A stretch of DNA of 64,000 bases from Serratia liquefaciens (GCF_027594825.1 NZ_CP088930.1:682001-746000); one strand, 5' to 3'. Shown: positions 9,597 through 21,440, numbered from the stretch's first letter. Numbers and translations: made by a program. Notes: a model not told the origin generated them from the letters alone.

Positions 9597-11327
9597 GTGA
9601 ATATTCAGGTTCTTCTTTCAGATAAAGTCAGCCAGGCGCTGATTGCCGCAGGCGCGCCAGCCGATTGCGAAGCGCAGGTCCGTCAGTCCGCAAAAGCGCA
9701 GTTTGGTGACTATCAGGCCAATGGCGTGATGTCCGTTGCCAAGAAACTCGGCATGCCGCCACGCCAGTTGGCAGAAAAAGTGGTGCAACTGCTTGATCTC
9801 GGCGACGTCGCCAGCAAAGTGGAAATTGCCGGTCCCGGCTTTATCAATATCTTCCTGAACAGCGACTGGGTCGCGCAGCAAACTGATTGGGTGCTTGGCG
9901 CGCCAAAACTGGGCATTGCGCCCGTCAAACCGCAAACCATCGTCATTGACTACTCTGCGCCCAACGTGGCGAAAGAAATGCACGTCGGCCACCTGCGCTC
10001 CACCATTATCGGTGACGCTGCGGCACGTACTCAGGAGTTCCTGGGGCATAAAGTGATCCGCGCCAACCACGTGGGTGACTGGGGCACCCAGTTCGGCATG
10101 CTGATTGCCTATCTGGAAAAAATGCAGAACGAAAACGCCAGCGATATGGGCCTGTCCGATCTGGAACAGTTCTATCGTGAAGCAAAGAAACACTATGATG
10201 AAGACGCCGAGTTCGCCGAACGCGCCCGTGCCTACGTGGTAAAACTGCAAGGCGGCGATCAATACTGCCTGAAGATGTGGCGCAAGCTGGTCGACATCAC
10301 CATGGCACAAAACCAGCTGACCTATAACCGTCTGAACGTCACCCTGACCGAAGACGACGTAATGGGTGAAAGCCTGTACAACGCGATGCTGCCGGGTATC
10401 GTGGCCGATCTCAAGGCCAAGGGGCTGGCGGTGGAAAGCGAAGGCGCCACCGTGGTGTTCCTCGACGAATACAAGAATAAAGACGGCGACCCTATGGGCG
10501 TCATCATCCAGAAAAAGGATGGCGGCTACCTGTACACCACCACCGACATCGCCTGCGCAAAATACCGTTATGAAACGCTGGGTGCCGATCGCGTGCTTTA
10601 TTACATCGACTCCCGTCAGCATCAGCATTTAATGCAGGCCTGGACCATCGTGCGTAAAGCCGGTTATATCCCGGACAGCCTCTCGCTGGAGCACCACATG
10701 TTCGGCATGATGCTGGGTAAAGACGGCAAGCCGTTCAAAACCCGCTCAGGCGGCACGGTGAAATTGTCCGATCTGCTGGATGAAGCGGTTGATCGTGCAG
10801 GCAAACTGATCGCCGAGAAAAACCCGGACATGCCGGCAGAAGAGATGCAGAACCTGGCTAACGCCGTGGGCATCGGGGCAGTTAAATACGCCGACCTGTC
10901 AAAAAGCCGTACCACCGACTATATCTTCGACTGGGACAACATGCTGGCGTTTGAAGGCAATACCGCGCCTTATATGCAGTATGCTTATACCCGCGTGGCC
11001 TCCGTATTCAAACGTGCCGGTGTCGACGAAAGCAATCTGACCCTGCCGCTGGTGATGACCGAAGAGCGCGAAATTGCGCTGGCGACCCGCCTGCTGCAGT
11101 TTGAAGAAGTGATCACCACCGTGGCGCGCGAAGGTACTCCGCACGTGATGTGTAGCTACCTGTACGATCTTGCGGGCCTGTTCTCCGGCTTCTACGAGCA
11201 CTGCCAGATCCTGAATGCAGACAGCGAAGGGGCGCGTCAGAGCCGCCTGAAACTGGCACTGTTAACCGCCAAAACGCTGAAGATCGGTCTGGATACATTG
11301 GGTATCGAAACCGTCGAACGTATGTAA
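9597..11327 (+). CDS. argS: Arginine--tRNA ligase
   Basis: A class Ia aminoacyl-tRNA synthetase that charges tRNA-Arg. The 576 residues agree closely with E. coli ArgS. The sequence shows the N-terminal Add1 domain, the HIGH-type motif HVGH near residue 128 ([14 protein letters not shown]), [24 protein letters not shown] in place of KMSKS, and a C-terminal helical anticodon-binding domain ending [13 protein letters not shown]. Translation starts at GTG (9597), as in E. coli. A strong terminator follows. Essential and secure. Confidence 0.98.
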   Translation: MNIQVLLSDKVSQALIAAGAPADCEAQVRQSAKAQFGDYQANGVMSVAKKLGMPPRQLAEKVVQLLDLGDVASKVEIAGPGFINIFLNSDWVAQQTDWVLGAPKLGIAPVKPQTIVIDYSAPNVAKEMHVGHLRSTIIGDAAARTQEFLGHKVIRANHVGDWGTQFGMLIAYLEKMQNENASDMGLSDLEQFYREAKKHYDEDAEFAERARAYVVKLQGGDQYCLKMWRKLVDITMAQNQLTYNRLNVTLTEDDVMGESLYNAMLPGIVADLKAKGLAVESEGATVVFLDEYKNKDGDPMGVIIQKKDGGYLYTTTDIACAKYRYETLGADRVLYYIDSRQHQHLMQAWTIVRKAGYIPDSLSLEHHMFGMMLGKDGKPFKTRSGGTVKLSDLLDEAVDRAGKLIAEKNPDMPAEEMQNLANAVGIGAVKYADLSKSRTTDYIFDWDNMLAFEGNTAPYMQYAYTRVASVFKRAGVDESNLTLPLVMTEEREIALATRLLQFEEVITTVAREGTPHVMCSYLYDLAGLFSGFYEHCQILNADSEGARQSRLKLALLTAKTLKIGLDTLGIETVERM

Positions 11328-11346
11328 GTCGCTGGCTGATAACGAG

Positions 11347-11374
11347 AAAGGGTCGCCGAGGCGACCCTTTTTTA
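11347..11374 (+). terminator. argS terminator
   Basis: An AAAGGGTCGCC / GGCGACCCTTT stem with a 3-5 nt loop and a following T-run, 20 bp past the argS stop. The A-rich left arm lets it also serve convergent murJ. Confidence 0.9.
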
Positions 11375-11398
11375 TGCTCTGACGGCGGAGAAAGCCGT

Positions 11399-12934
11399 TT
11401 AGGCTACTCGCCGGGCGAAGTCGCGCGGACGGAAGCCCAGCCCGGCCAATACGCCAAAGTAAGCCACCACACCGGTAACCACCACCAGCGCCAAACGCAG
11501 CAAACGTGCCAACATATTGCCCTGATCCCAGGCCGGCATCAGCCACATTACGCCAACCAGCACCACCGACATCACGATCACCGCGATCACCAGCTTGGTC
11601 AGGAACATCGCCCAACCCGGCTGCGGGTGGAAAATCTTCTGCTTGCGCAACTGCCAATACAACAGCGAAGCGTTAAGACAGGCCCCCAGACCAATCGACA
11701 GCGAAAGTCCGGCATGCTTTAACGGGCCGATAAACATCAGGTTCATCACCTGGGTCAAAATCAGCGTGATAATGGCAATCTTAACCGGTGTTTTGATGTC
11801 CTGACGCGAATAGAACCCTGGCGCCAACACCTTCACGACGATCAACCCCATCAACCCTACCGAATAGGCCACCAGCGCGCGCTGGGTCATCGCAGCGTCG
11901 AAAGCGCTGAACTTGCCGTATTGGAACAAAGAGACGGTCAGCGGTTTGGCCAAAATGCCCAGAGCGATGGCGCTCGGCAACGCCAGCAGGAAACACAGGC
12001 GCAGACCCCAGTCCATCAAACGTGAATATTCATCGTGGTTACCGCTGGAAAAACTTTTCGCCAGCGATGGCAACAGGATGGTCCCCAGCGCCACGCCCAG
12101 CACGCCGGAGGGAAACTCCATCAGGCGGTCGGCATAATACATCCAGGACACCGAACCGGAGACCAGGAAGGAAGCGAAAATGGTATTGATGATCAGTGAG
12201 ATCTGGCTGACCGAGACGCCGAAAATCGCCGGCCCCATCTGACGCATCACTCGCCATACGCCGGCGTCGCCCAGCTTGAGACGCGGCAGCACCAGCATGC
12301 CGATCTTCTTCAGATGCGGGAGCTGATAACCCAACTGCAGCACGCCACCCACGACGACTGCCCAGGCCAGTGCCATCACCGGCGGATTGAAGTAAGGTGC
12401 GGCAAACAGCGCAAAACCAATCATGCTGACGTTAAGCAACGTCGGCGCAAACGCCGGGATCGAAAAACGGTTCCAGGTATTGAGGATTGACCCCACCAAT
12501 GACGCCAGCGAGATCAGCAGAATATACGGAAAGGTCACCCGCAGCAGTGACGAGGTCAACGCGAATTTGTCCGGTGAATCGACAAAGCCCGGCGCGGTAA
12601 TGTAAATCACCCATGGGGCGGCCAGCATCCCCAACACCGTCACCACGGCCAACACCAGCGTCAGCAGTCCGGAAACGTAAGCGATAAAGGTGCGCGTGGC
12701 CTCTTCTCCCTGCTGGCTTTTGTATTCGGCCAGGATCGGGACAAAGGCTTGCGAAAAGGCCCCTTCGGCAAAGATGCGCCGCAGCAGGTTAGGCAGTTTG
12801 AACGCCACGAAGAAGGCGTCCGTTGCCATACCGGCACCAAATACCCGCGCCACGATTGCGTCACGGGCAAAGCCCAACACCCGTGAAAACATCGTCATAG
12901 AGCTGACGGCTGCCAGTGATTTTAGTAGGTTCAT
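11399..12934 (-). CDS. murJ: Lipid II flippase MurJ
   Basis: A 511-residue polytopic inner membrane protein of the MOP superfamily with 14 expected transmembrane helices. It moves lipid II across the membrane for peptidoglycan synthesis. The N-terminus [25 protein letters not shown] and the [12 protein letters not shown] region are hallmarks of MurJ/MviN, and [19 protein letters not shown] residues are kept. It is downstream of mviM, yceH and rimJ on the same strand, as in E. coli. Essential in most Gram-negatives. Confidence 0.98.
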   Translation of the reverse strand: MNLLKSLAAVSSMTMFSRVLGFARDAIVARVFGAGMATDAFFVAFKLPNLLRRIFAEGAFSQAFVPILAEYKSQQGEEATRTFIAYVSGLLTLVLAVVTVLGMLAAPWVIYITAPGFVDSPDKFALTSSLLRVTFPYILLISLASLVGSILNTWNRFSIPAFAPTLLNVSMIGFALFAAPYFNPPVMALAWAVVVGGVLQLGYQLPHLKKIGMLVLPRLKLGDAGVWRVMRQMGPAIFGVSVSQISLIINTIFASFLVSGSVSWMYYADRLMEFPSGVLGVALGTILLPSLAKSFSSGNHDEYSRLMDWGLRLCFLLALPSAIALGILAKPLTVSLFQYGKFSAFDAAMTQRALVAYSVGLMGLIVVKVLAPGFYSRQDIKTPVKIAIITLILTQVMNLMFIGPLKHAGLSLSIGLGACLNASLLYWQLRKQKIFHPQPGWAMFLTKLVIAVIVMSVVLVGVMWLMPAWDQGNMLARLLRLALVVVTGVVAYFGVLAGLGFRPRDFARRVA

Positions 12935-13056
12935 GTGGTTTTTCTGATGTGCCCTGTAAATGTCGACGCCTGCATCAGCAGGCGTCAGTAAAACTATCGG
13001 CTAAGTTTACCCTTAAGTCGCAGAATAGCTACTCTCATATGTTACATGGAGTTATG

Positions 13057-13977
13057 TTACAAATTGGCGTCTCGCAACAGGCATTCAATCACCCGCTGGG
13101 CTACGATTGCCTGCTCTCCGGCGGTGTCCGGCAGCGTTTGGTTACTGACGGAGGCCAGGAAATGGCGGATCGCGCCGTCAAAACCGCGCTGCGCCAGCGT
13201 GGTTTGCCAGCCTGGCGCCGGTTGCTCCAGCACGCCCTGCGAGTCTTCCCGCAGCCACTGACGCATATCGTTCAACTGATAAACCGCGCCGTCCGTCACC
13301 GCCTGAACGCTTTCACGCTGGCTGCCTGCCCGACGATGCATGCTGGTGGTCACCAGCGTTTCTCCGCATTCAAAATGATGTTCGGCATAAACCAACTCAC
13401 CGGCCTCGTTAATCCGCAGGCTGCCGCTGAGCCGTTGCCCTGCACTCCCACCCAACCACAGAGCGGTGTCCACCACGTGCAGATAATCGTCCAACAGGGT
13501 AAAGCGCGCATCGTTAGGTCCGACGCTGTCGGCACGGTGCTTATCCATGCGAATCGACGCCGGTTGCTGCATGTCCTGCTTCAACTGACGGTACAGCGGT
13601 GCAAAGCGACGGTTATACCCGACCATCAGCGCCTTGCCCTGTTTTTCAGCCAGGGCCAGTAGCTGTTCGCCCTGCTCCACGGTCTCCGCCAGCGGTTTGT
13701 CGACATAAACGTGAACGCCATATCGCAACAGCTCGCCAATCACCTGAAAATGGCTGGCGGTGCTGCTGTGAACGAACACCGCGTCACACTGCTGCGCCAG
13801 GCTGTCGAGCCCTGAAAAACAGGCCATGCGATAGCTGTCGCAAATAGGCTGTGCCTTTTGCTGATTCGGAGAGAAACCGCCGACTAACGTCCAGTCTGCC
13901 GCCTGGCTGAGGATCGGCAGATAAGCCTTTTGCGCGATACCGCCCAACCCCACCACGCCAACGCGTAATTTACTCAT
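13057..13977 (-). CDS. mviM: Gfo/Idh/MocA-family oxidoreductase MviM
   Basis: A 306-residue putative NAD(P)-dependent oxidoreductase. The N-terminal Rossmann motif is [16 protein letters not shown], followed by the family signature [11 protein letters not shown] with its catalytic-type Lys and a C-terminal alpha/beta domain. The start [10 protein letters not shown] at 13977 has a GGAG ribosome-binding site. A start 22 codons upstream would lie inside yceH and lacks conservation. It overlaps yceH by 8 bp, implying co-translation. The substrate is unknown. Confidence 0.93.
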   Translation of the reverse strand: MSKLRVGVVGLGGIAQKAYLPILSQAADWTLVGGFSPNQQKAQPICDSYRMACFSGLDSLAQQCDAVFVHSSTASHFQVIGELLRYGVHVYVDKPLAETVEQGEQLLALAEKQGKALMVGYNRRFAPLYRQLKQDMQQPASIRMDKHRADSVGPNDARFTLLDDYLHVVDTALWLGGSAGQRLSGSLRINEAGELVYAEHHFECGETLVTTSMHRRAGSQRESVQAVTDGAVYQLNDMRQWLREDSQGVLEQPAPGWQTTLAQRGFDGAIRHFLASVSNQTLPDTAGEQAIVAQRVIECLLRDANL

Positions 13978-14614
13978 GCGATCCCCGCTCCAATAACGCC
14001 TGCACCTGCTGCTTAAGCTGCGCCACTTCGTTTTCCAGCGCACTCACGCGCTCGTGCAAATCGCTGTCATTGGCCGGCGATGCTTCCGCAGGAGCCTCGT
14101 CAATCTGGCCGCTGAACAAATGCATAAATCGACTTTCACGCTTGCCCGGCTCCCGCGCCAGCCGCACCACAAAGGGGCCATCCTCACGCGCACTCAGCTG
14201 CGCCAGCACCTGCTCCACTTCGGTAACATCATTAAATTCATGCATGCGGTTGGTTCGGGTGCGCAATTCCCCAGGGGTTTGTGCGCCACGCAGCAGTAAA
14301 GTGGCGATCACCGCCAATTCAGCAGCGCTCAGCTTGAGCTGACCAAACTCTGAATTGCAAAAGCGCTGTTCATATTTGACCACCCGATTGCCGAAACCGC
14401 TCAAGGTACGCAGGAAGTGTTTCTTTAACAGCAGATCGAGAACCTGCTGAACTTCGTTTTCCGCTAGCTCCATCACCGGTTCGCGGTTGGTTTTCTGATT
14501 ACAGGCCAGGGCGATGGCATTGAGGGAAAGGGGGTACTGGTCCGGGGTGGTCACCTGCTTTTCCAGCAGGCAGCCAATCACCCTGGCCTCTTTGGCGCTT
14601 AATTCGTATTTCAT
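13970..14614 (-). CDS. yceH: DUF480 protein YceH
   Basis: A 214-residue protein of the UPF0502/DUF480 family with two winged-helix-like repeats. The conserved start [20 protein letters not shown] and the [18 protein letters not shown] motif are present. The C-terminus is a predicted coiled coil ([22 protein letters not shown]). Function is unknown. It lies between rimJ and mviM, as in E. coli, 9 bp after the rimJ stop. Confidence 0.93.
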   Translation of the reverse strand: MKYELSAKEARVIGCLLEKQVTTPDQYPLSLNAIALACNQKTNREPVMELAENEVQQVLDLLLKKHFLRTLSGFGNRVVKYEQRFCNSEFGQLKLSAAELAVIATLLLRGAQTPGELRTRTNRMHEFNDVTEVEQVLAQLSAREDGPFVVRLAREPGKRESRFMHLFSGQIDEAPAEASPANDSDLHERVSALENEVAQLKQQVQALLERGSHE

Positions 14615-14623
14615 TATTTTGCC

Positions 14624-15208
14624 TCAGCGTGGCGGTAGCCATTCTTTATTGGTTAAAGCCGTCAGTACGTGATCCTGCCACTGCCCGTCGATCAGCAGAT
14701 AGTCCTTGGCATAGCCTTCACGTTCGAATCCCAGGCGGGTCAACAACGCGCCGCTGCGCTGATTGTGCGGCATATAGTTAGCCATGATGCGGTGCATACG
14801 CTGCTGACGCAGCATATAGCGGATGGCGGACTGCAACGCTTCAAACATCAGCCCCTGACCCTGCCATTTCTCGGCCAGCGAATACCCAAGGAAACAGGCA
14901 TGGAATGAGCCACGCAGCACATTGCTGAAGTTGGCCACGCCGCGCACCTCATTTTCTTCCGGATCGAGCAGGATAAAATAGTAGGCGCTGCCCTGCTTTT
15001 GCATTTCGGTGATCATTCCCAGCCGCGCCTGCCAGCCGGAAGGATAACAGTGGCTTTCATCCCGTACCGGTTCCCAGGGTTTAAGGAAGCTTCGGTTATC
15101 GGCATAGTATTCCGCCAGCCGGTAGGCGTCGCGTTCATGAACTAAACGGACAACCAGCCGTTCGGTGGTCAGGCGTACTTTTGGTGATGCAGAGCGGTAG
15201 CCAAACAT
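14624..15208 (-). CDS. rimJ: Ribosomal protein S5 N-acetyltransferase
   Basis: A GNAT acetyltransferase that acetylates the N-terminal Ala of ribosomal protein S5. The 194-residue length equals E. coli RimJ when translation starts at the second of two adjacent ATGs ([21 protein letters not shown]), behind a GGGGGA ribosome-binding site. The acetyl-CoA region with [11 protein letters not shown] and the substrate-side [16 protein letters not shown] are conserved. First gene of the rimJ-yceH-mviM-murJ unit. Confidence 0.95.
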   Translation of the reverse strand: MFGYRSASPKVRLTTERLVVRLVHERDAYRLAEYYADNRSFLKPWEPVRDESHCYPSGWQARLGMITEMQKQGSAYYFILLDPEENEVRGVANFSNVLRGSFHACFLGYSLAEKWQGQGLMFEALQSAIRYMLRQQRMHRIMANYMPHNQRSGALLTRLGFEREGYAKDYLLIDGQWQDHVLTALTNKEWLPPR

Positions 15209-15447
15209 CATTTCCCCCGCGGTCAGAACGGTTCGATAAGAAGTATTTATTGGGCGCACGTGTGGATAATAATCCGGCGACGAACCTATTCTGAGTCATT
15301 ATTTCTCAACCCTCGGCGCAGAACCGCACTTACCCTCATTTAATATAACCGCAGCCTGCCCCAGAGGTAAAATCCCGGCAGCTCAGTAAATAAGCGATTA
15401 GTCATTTTACGACTATTTTCGTGTCGTTTTGCCGTGCAGGTAACGTA

Positions 15448-15475
15448 TTGACGATAAAAAAATATTATCTATCCT
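15448..15475 (+). promoter_or_regulatory. Candidate sigma-70 promoter for mdtH
   Basis: TTGACG at 15448-15453 and TATCCT at 15470-15475, with a 16-bp AT-rich spacer, about 80 bp before the mdtH start. It lies in the roughly 345-bp gap between divergent rimJ and mdtH. Nothing else distinctive was seen there. Confidence 0.5.
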
Positions 15476-15550
15476 GCCCCTATCGGCAATACGGGATTGG
15501 GTACACACTAGAGCGGTCGCACCCCTCTCCCTCTTAATTGCTCGTGGTGA

Positions 15551-16759
<1,209 letters not shown>

Positions 16760-16845
16760 GATTTTTCTCTAAGTTGCCAGAAAATCAGCCGAATTACCCA
16801 CAGCTGCTATCCTGATAGTAAAAACATAAACGGGAGAAGTTGGCG

Positions 16846-17094
16846 ATGAGTGATGAAGACAAATTACCGCAGCTGTTGGAACACATGGTACTGAACCTGC
16901 GCATGATCTACGCGCGATCAACATTGGTAGAAAAAGCGCTGGCCCACGTCATCGCTGACAATGCCGGTTTAAAGAGCGACATCATCAAACAGCTGCAGAT
17001 AGTCAACGCCAGCAATGAGCGTGATAAAATCGATTTGGAAGAAGCACGCATGCATTTGATAGAAGTGATCAATTCCGTTCCGACAAAAAAATAA
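16846..17094 (+). CDS. Small hypothetical protein, helical
   Basis: An 82-residue acidic protein (MSDEDKLPQLLEHMVLN...) without signal peptide or membrane segment. Long helices are predicted from its Leu/Ile/Glu pattern, ending VINSVPTKK. The ATG at 16846 follows GGGAGA at good spacing; a TTG two codons earlier is less likely. No family recognised. It lies between mdtH and grxB on the same strand with its own gaps. Confidence 0.7.
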   Translation: MSDEDKLPQLLEHMVLNLRMIYARSTLVEKALAHVIADNAGLKSDIIKQLQIVNASNERDKIDLEEARMHLIEVINSVPTKK

Positions 17095-17223
17095 TCCCTG
17101 CTTTGGCCCGCGCAGTCTGTACGGGCCAAACAACAATTACGCACCTTCCAGCAAGAACTTTTCGCGACAGCCTCAGTATGCTGTGATAACTATTGCTGTT
17201 AAAACCTGACAACCGGAGCAAGC

Positions 17224-17871
17224 ATGAAACTGTTTATCTACGATCATTGCCCATTCTGCGTTAAAGCCCGCATGATTTTCGGCCTGAAAAACCTGCCCGT
17301 CCGCCTGGTCACCCTGCTCAACGACGATGAAGCGACGCCTGTCGGCATGATTGGCAAAAAAATGGCGCCGATTTTACAAAAGGATGACGGCAGCTATCTT
17401 CCGGAAAGCATGGATATCGTGCATTACGTCGATAACCTCGACGGTAAGCCGCTGCTGACCGGCAATACCAACCCGGCGATCGCCGACTGGCTGCAACGGG
17501 TCGGAGGTTACAGCATCAATCTACTGCTGCCGCGCTTTGCCAATGCCGACTTCGAAGAGTTCGCCACTGACAGTGCACGCCAGTACTTTAGCGACAAAAA
17601 GCAGGCCTCGATCGGGGATTTTTCCGAGCACCTTGCCGACAGCGCTGACCTGATTGCCCAACTGGAGGGCGACCTGCAGACACTTTCCGGTCTGGTCGTC
17701 TCAGCAGACGCGGTGAATGGCACGCTGTCGGAAGACGATATCCATCTGTTCCCCTTGTTGCGATCGCTGTCGATCGTCGCCGGACTGACGCTGCCGGAAA
17801 ACGTGGAAGCCTATCGCAACCGTATGGCGCAATGCAGTGACGTCCCACTGCTGTTCGATATGGAACAGTAG
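17224..17871 (+). CDS. grxB: Glutaredoxin 2
   Basis: A 215-residue GST-fold glutaredoxin. The redox motif CPFC is at residues 9-12 (MKLFIYDHCPFC), followed by the thioredoxin-fold region with KMAPILQKDDG and PESMDIVHYVD, then the helical C-terminal domain. It reduces mixed disulfides with glutathione in the cytoplasm. The length equals the E. coli protein. It sits downstream of mdtH, as in E. coli (mdtH-grxB), and 26 bp ahead of the UbiB-like kinase gene. Confidence 0.97.
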   Translation: MKLFIYDHCPFCVKARMIFGLKNLPVRLVTLLNDDEATPVGMIGKKMAPILQKDDGSYLPESMDIVHYVDNLDGKPLLTGNTNPAIADWLQRVGGYSINLLLPRFANADFEEFATDSARQYFSDKKQASIGDFSEHLADSADLIAQLEGDLQTLSGLVVSADAVNGTLSEDDIHLFPLLRSLSIVAGLTLPENVEAYRNRMAQCSDVPLLFDMEQ

Positions 17872-17897
17872 CCCCGCGATAAGGATATAGCGCGCAA

Positions 17898-19538
17898 ATG
17901 TTGAAAATGGTGCTGGTCACTGCCCGCGATCGGGCAAGGCTGAAAGAAATCTCCGCCGTGCTGATCCGTTATGGATTGCAGGATGTGATTCGTCTGCTGG
18001 GGCTGAGCAGCCTGTTGAGCGGTGGTGATAGCGGCAGCGAGCAGCAAGACGGCCAAACGTTGCCGCAGCGTCTGCGTGCGGCGCTGGAAGCCTTGGGGCC
18101 GACCTTTGTCAAATTCGGCCAGATCCTGGCGACCCGTTCAGATCTGTTGGACTCAAGCTGGACCGACGAACTTGACCGGCTGCACAGCCAGGCAAGCACC
18201 CTTTCGTGGGAGCAACTGGCGCCACAGATCCGGGCAGACTTGAAGGGTGACCCACACAGTCTGTTCGCCGAATTTGACGAAACGCCGCTGGCCGCGGCTT
18301 CGATGGCACAGATCTACCGCGCCCGCCTGCACAGCGGCGAAGCGGTGGTGATCAAGGTGTTACGTCCCGGCCTGGCCAAAACCATTCAGGCCGACCTGCG
18401 CCTGCTGACCTATCTGGCGGAAACCGTGGAGCAACAGAGCCCGGCGCTGGCCCGTTATCGTCCGCGGCAGATGGTCAGAGCCCTGGCAACCGCGCTGACT
18501 CATGAACTGGACCTGACTCACGAGGGCAACAACTGCGAACGGGTCGCCCAACAGTTTGCCCAGCAGCCCAATGTGGTCATCCCCAAGATTTACTGGCAAT
18601 GGTCGTCCCAACGCCTGCTGGTACAGGAATTTCTGCCGGGTATCGCACCGGAAAATCCACAGCAACTGGCGGCGGCAGGATTAGATGGCCCCTTGCTCGC
18701 AAGACATGGCGCACAGGCCTTTATGAAAATGGTGCTGGAGCACCGTCTTTATCATGCCGATCCTCATCCGGGTAACGTAATGGCGTTAGCGGATAATCGC
18801 GTCGGTTTTATCGATTTCGGTATGGTCGGCCAGCTTTCCGAACGGCGACGTAATCAATTGCTGCTGTTGCTGCAGGCCATCGCCGAGCGAGAATCCGCCG
18901 GTATCGTCAACACTTTGATCGCCTGGTCGGACAGCGATCCTTTGGATCTGTTGGATCTGGAGCTGGCGGCGCAAAACTTTCTCGATAAGCAGGCTTCCTC
19001 CACTCTCACGCTGGGCAAGGCGCTGACCGATTTGTTGATGATGGCGCGTGAACATCAGTTGGCACTGCCGCCGGACCTGGTGTTGCTGTTCAAGGCGTTA
19101 ATCACGGCCGACGGCGTGCTGCATCGGCTGGATCCCCATTTCGATATCATCGCCACCCTGAAACCTATGCTGCAACAGGTGATGCTGCAGCGTTATACCC
19201 CAGAGGCGGTGCGTCGGCGCATGCTGGCGTTGGGCGGTGAGGCACTGGATGCCAGTGAAGAGCTGCCGCAAACCTTACGCCTGCTGATGCGTCGCCTCAA
19301 AGGCGGGAAAATCAGCGCCGATATCAACGTCAAAAATATCGATCAGTTGAGCAAGGCGCTGGAACGGGCCGCCCTCACCCTGGCCATTGCCATTGTCACC
19401 GCCGCCTTCGCACTGGGCCTGGCCCCTTATCTGATGCACTCCTCGCTGCGGTTGTGGGGCATTCCGCTGTTTCCGGCGCTGGGAGCCCTCGCTTGCCTGG
19501 GCGGCGTCTTGCTGCTGATGTTGCGCCTGCGACGCTGA
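17898..19538 (+). CDS. ABC1/UbiB/AarF-family atypical kinase (second, non-ubi locus copy)
   Basis: A 546-residue member of the UbiB/ADCK family. Visible motifs are the KxGQ loop in PTFVKFGQILATRSDLL (about residues 67-83), the Ala-rich nucleotide loop AAASMAQIYRA, the invariant Lys in VVIKVLRPG, the catalytic-loop-like DPHPGN near residue 288 and the metal-binding IDFGMVGQ. Two C-terminal hydrophobic segments (about 493-545) should anchor it in the membrane. UbiB itself supports ubiquinone synthesis from the ubiE-ubiJ-ubiB locus; this copy is elsewhere, next to grxB, so its role is open. It starts 26 bp after grxB. Confidence 0.85.
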   Translation: MLKMVLVTARDRARLKEISAVLIRYGLQDVIRLLGLSSLLSGGDSGSEQQDGQTLPQRLRAALEALGPTFVKFGQILATRSDLLDSSWTDELDRLHSQASTLSWEQLAPQIRADLKGDPHSLFAEFDETPLAAASMAQIYRARLHSGEAVVIKVLRPGLAKTIQADLRLLTYLAETVEQQSPALARYRPRQMVRALATALTHELDLTHEGNNCERVAQQFAQQPNVVIPKIYWQWSSQRLLVQEFLPGIAPENPQQLAAAGLDGPLLARHGAQAFMKMVLEHRLYHADPHPGNVMALADNRVGFIDFGMVGQLSERRRNQLLLLLQAIAERESAGIVNTLIAWSDSDPLDLLDLELAAQNFLDKQASSTLTLGKALTDLLMMAREHQLALPPDLVLLFKALITADGVLHRLDPHFDIIATLKPMLQQVMLQRYTPEAVRRRMLALGGEALDASEELPQTLRLLMRRLKGGKISADINVKNIDQLSKALERAALTLAIAIVTAAFALGLAPYLMHSSLRLWGIPLFPALGALACLGGVLLLMLRLRR

Positions 19539-19692
19539 ACAGTTTCAGCGTTATCCGATAGGTACCAAGGCATTTCACGCGCACTATCCCCCTGTTTGCT
19601 GACATCAACGGTTTCCTTCGCAGTCAGCGAATGTTTATAATGATAAATCAATTATCTGCAGCATTTTCGTTGGCAGTAGCTATGAGGCACAA

Positions 19693-20256
19693 ATGAAAAA
19701 GATCCTGATGGGCGCAGCCGCCCTGCTGTTCGCCGGCGCATTAATCGGCTGCAATCAGCTGACCCAGTACACGCTCAGCGAGCAGGAAGTGAATGATTAC
19801 CTGCAAAAGCACAACGATTACCAGAAGCAGATCGGCGTGCCGGGGCTGTTGGACGCCAATATCGTGCTGACTCAGCTACAGAGCCAAATTGGGCGAAGCG
19901 AACCGGGCAAGGTTACCCTTTCCGGCGATGCAAAAGTGAACATCACCTCCATTCTCGGCCCGCAGACTGCGGACCTGAAGCTGACGCTGAAGGCGCAGCC
20001 GGTGTATGACCGTGAGCAAGGCGCGGTGTTCCTCAAAGATATGGAGTTGACCGACTACAGCGTGCAGCCGGAGAAAATGCAGACGGTGATGAAGGCCCTG
20101 ACCCCTTACCTGAATCAGTCGCTGAAATCCTATTTCGACCAAAAACCGGCCTATGTGCTGAACCCGGATAACAGTAAAACGGAAGCCATGGCCAAGAAAT
20201 TGGCTAAAGGGCTGGAAGTGAAGCCAGGTGAACTGGTTATTCCGTTTACGGACTGA
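19693..20256 (+). CDS. yceB: Outer membrane lipoprotein YceB
   Basis: A 187-residue lipoprotein very similar to E. coli YceB (DUF1439). The signal peptide ends at lipobox LIGC, lipidated Cys20. The mature chain contains QSQIGRSEPGKVTLSGDAK, VQPEKMQTVMKALTPYLNQ and ends LVIPFTD. Structural relatives have a lipid-binding tubular fold (SMP/TULIP-like), but the role is not known. It follows grxB in E. coli; here the UbiB-like gene is inserted between. Confidence 0.93.
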   Translation: MKKILMGAAALLFAGALIGCNQLTQYTLSEQEVNDYLQKHNDYQKQIGVPGLLDANIVLTQLQSQIGRSEPGKVTLSGDAKVNITSILGPQTADLKLTLKAQPVYDREQGAVFLKDMELTDYSVQPEKMQTVMKALTPYLNQSLKSYFDQKPAYVLNPDNSKTEAMAKKLAKGLEVKPGELVIPFTD

Positions 20257-20265
20257 TACTGACGC

Positions 20266-20309
20266 TAAAAAACAACAAGCCCGCTGTTAAGGCGGGCTTG
20301 TTGTTTTTC
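20266..20309. terminator. Bidirectional terminator between yceB and the yebF-like gene
   Basis: A long stem CAACAAGCCCGC / GCGGGCTTGTTG with a short loop, A-run on the left and T-run on the right. It can stop transcripts from both convergent genes. Confidence 0.9.
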
Positions 20310-20338
20310 AGACGCTAATACGCCGTAAAACGGTGAGA

Positions 20339-20698
20339 TTATTGCGGTTCGCTGTAGGTGATTTTACCGGCGTTGCAGTCGAGGGTGACATTGTAGGTTT
20401 TATCCAGCTTGGTGCCGCGTACCGTTAACGGCACTTGCCAGACTGCATCCTTGCCGGTAATCGCCTCCGGACTGATCCAGGCTATCGGGGTAGCCGTCCC
20501 CAACAGTTTTTTATCCGATTCCCAGCGCGTGATGCGGTTCTGCAGATAATCGCGTTTCACCTGAGCGGCGACGTCTGCCGGTTGCAACCCTGCACACTGC
20601 GCCACTTTTGCACTACGTTGCTCCTGCGCCTGCACCGTGGTGGTAAAACCTACCGTGGCCAACAGTGCTACGGCCAAACTCAGTCCCGTTGCTTTCAT
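20339..20698 (-). CDS. yebF: YebF-family secreted protein
   Basis: A 119-residue protein with a Sec signal peptide (about residues 1-24, ending VQAQ). The YebF core is recognisable in CAGLQPADVAAQVKRDYLQN, TRWESDKKLLG, AWISPEAITGKDAVW and VPLTVRG. Cys35 and Cys108 would form the single disulfide of the family. E. coli YebF is exported to the medium through the outer membrane by a route involving porins. It is the last gene of the yebG-yqfB-yebF direction. Secretion is inferred from homology. Confidence 0.85.
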   Translation of the reverse strand: MKATGLSLAVALLATVGFTTTVQAQEQRSAKVAQCAGLQPADVAAQVKRDYLQNRITRWESDKKLLGTATPIAWISPEAITGKDAVWQVPLTVRGTKLDKTYNVTLDCNAGKITYSEPQ

Positions 20699-20768
20699 AT
20701 TCCCTCCAGTTGTGATTTACGCTACCCGCGGGCGCCAGCCCTTGGCTCACAACTGGTCTGGCAAAAGA

Positions 20769-21077
20769 TCAGCGTTTGACGAAGGTGATGACAAACAGCT
20801 CATCGAGCCCCGGATAGATTTCCTTGATCACCTGCTTCAGTTCGCTGAGCGACATGTTTTCTTGCTGGGCGTGCTGCTCGGTTAACGCATCCAAGCGCAC
20901 CGGCGTAACCGACAACACTTCAATCTGGCAGAAAAATACGCCGTCTTCATTGCGGCTAACGCGTAAAACCTCACCGGGTTGAAAGTGAGACTCACTGACG
21001 TCCCGGATGGTGATGGTCTTGCGCCCGGCCAAAATGTCTTGCTCAAAGCGAGTGAAGAAAGTTATTTCACGGCTCAT
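20769..21077 (-). CDS. yqfB: N(4)-acetylcytidine amidohydrolase
   Basis: A 102-residue ASCH-domain protein matching E. coli YqfB, which hydrolyses N4-acetylcytidine to cytidine and acetate. The conserved GRKTITIRD places the catalytic-type Lys20 and Thr23, and the Glu in the [10 protein letters not shown] stretch corresponds to the third catalytic residue. In E. coli yqfB is located elsewhere; here it lies between yebG and the yebF-like gene, 39 bp downstream of yebG. Possible co-transcription with the SOS gene is inference. Confidence 0.92.
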   Translation of the reverse strand: MSREITFFTRFEQDILAGRKTITIRDVSESHFQPGEVLRVSRNEDGVFFCQIEVLSVTPVRLDALTEQHAQQENMSLSELKQVIKEIYPGLDELFVITFVKR

Positions 21078-21116
21078 TCTAGATCCTTTTTCATCACATT
21101 ACCGCAACATAAGTCA

Positions 21117-21440
21117 TTATGCTGCCTGCTTTTCTGACGCAGATCCCTCTTTTGAGGTAGCAGCAGGTTTTTCCGTTTTCACTTTGGCCGCTTTCTTCGG
21201 TGTTTCAGTCGGCGTCGCACCGCGCAAAATCTGCCCCAGTGCGTCTTTGTTTTCCGCCAGGAAGAAGCTCAGGCCTTCTCGCTGTTCGTCATCCAGCTCA
21301 AGCGGAGCCTGCTGCAGCCACTCACCGAGGCTGTCGGCCAGATCCAGCATTTTGTCGTAAGCGTCGGCTTCTTTCTTGGTCGCGAAAGTCATCTTTTCCT
21401 CACCGTTTCTCACCACCACATATTTAACTTCAACCGCCAT
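21117..21440 (-). CDS. yebG: DNA damage-inducible protein YebG
   Basis: A 107-residue protein of the YebG family. The N-terminus MAVEVKYVVVRNGEEKM and the KKEADAYDKMLDLAD stretch are nearly the same as in E. coli; the C-terminus is a Lys/Ala/Glu-rich tail. The ATG at 21440 is chosen to match E. coli. The gene is preceded 25-44 bp upstream by a perfect LexA box, so SOS control is well supported. Molecular function is unknown. Confidence 0.95.
   Translation of the reverse strand: MAVEVKYVVVRNGEEKMTFATKKEADAYDKMLDLADSLGEWLQQAPLELDDEQREGLSFFLAENKDALGQILRGATPTETPKKAAKVKTEKPAATSKEGSASEKQAA

Noticed and set aside
9618..10628. A 336-codon open frame antisense to argS.
   Set aside because: It lies entirely inside a highly conserved essential gene. 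Its translation is rich in His/Gln/Val as expected for an antisense shadow, with no domain.
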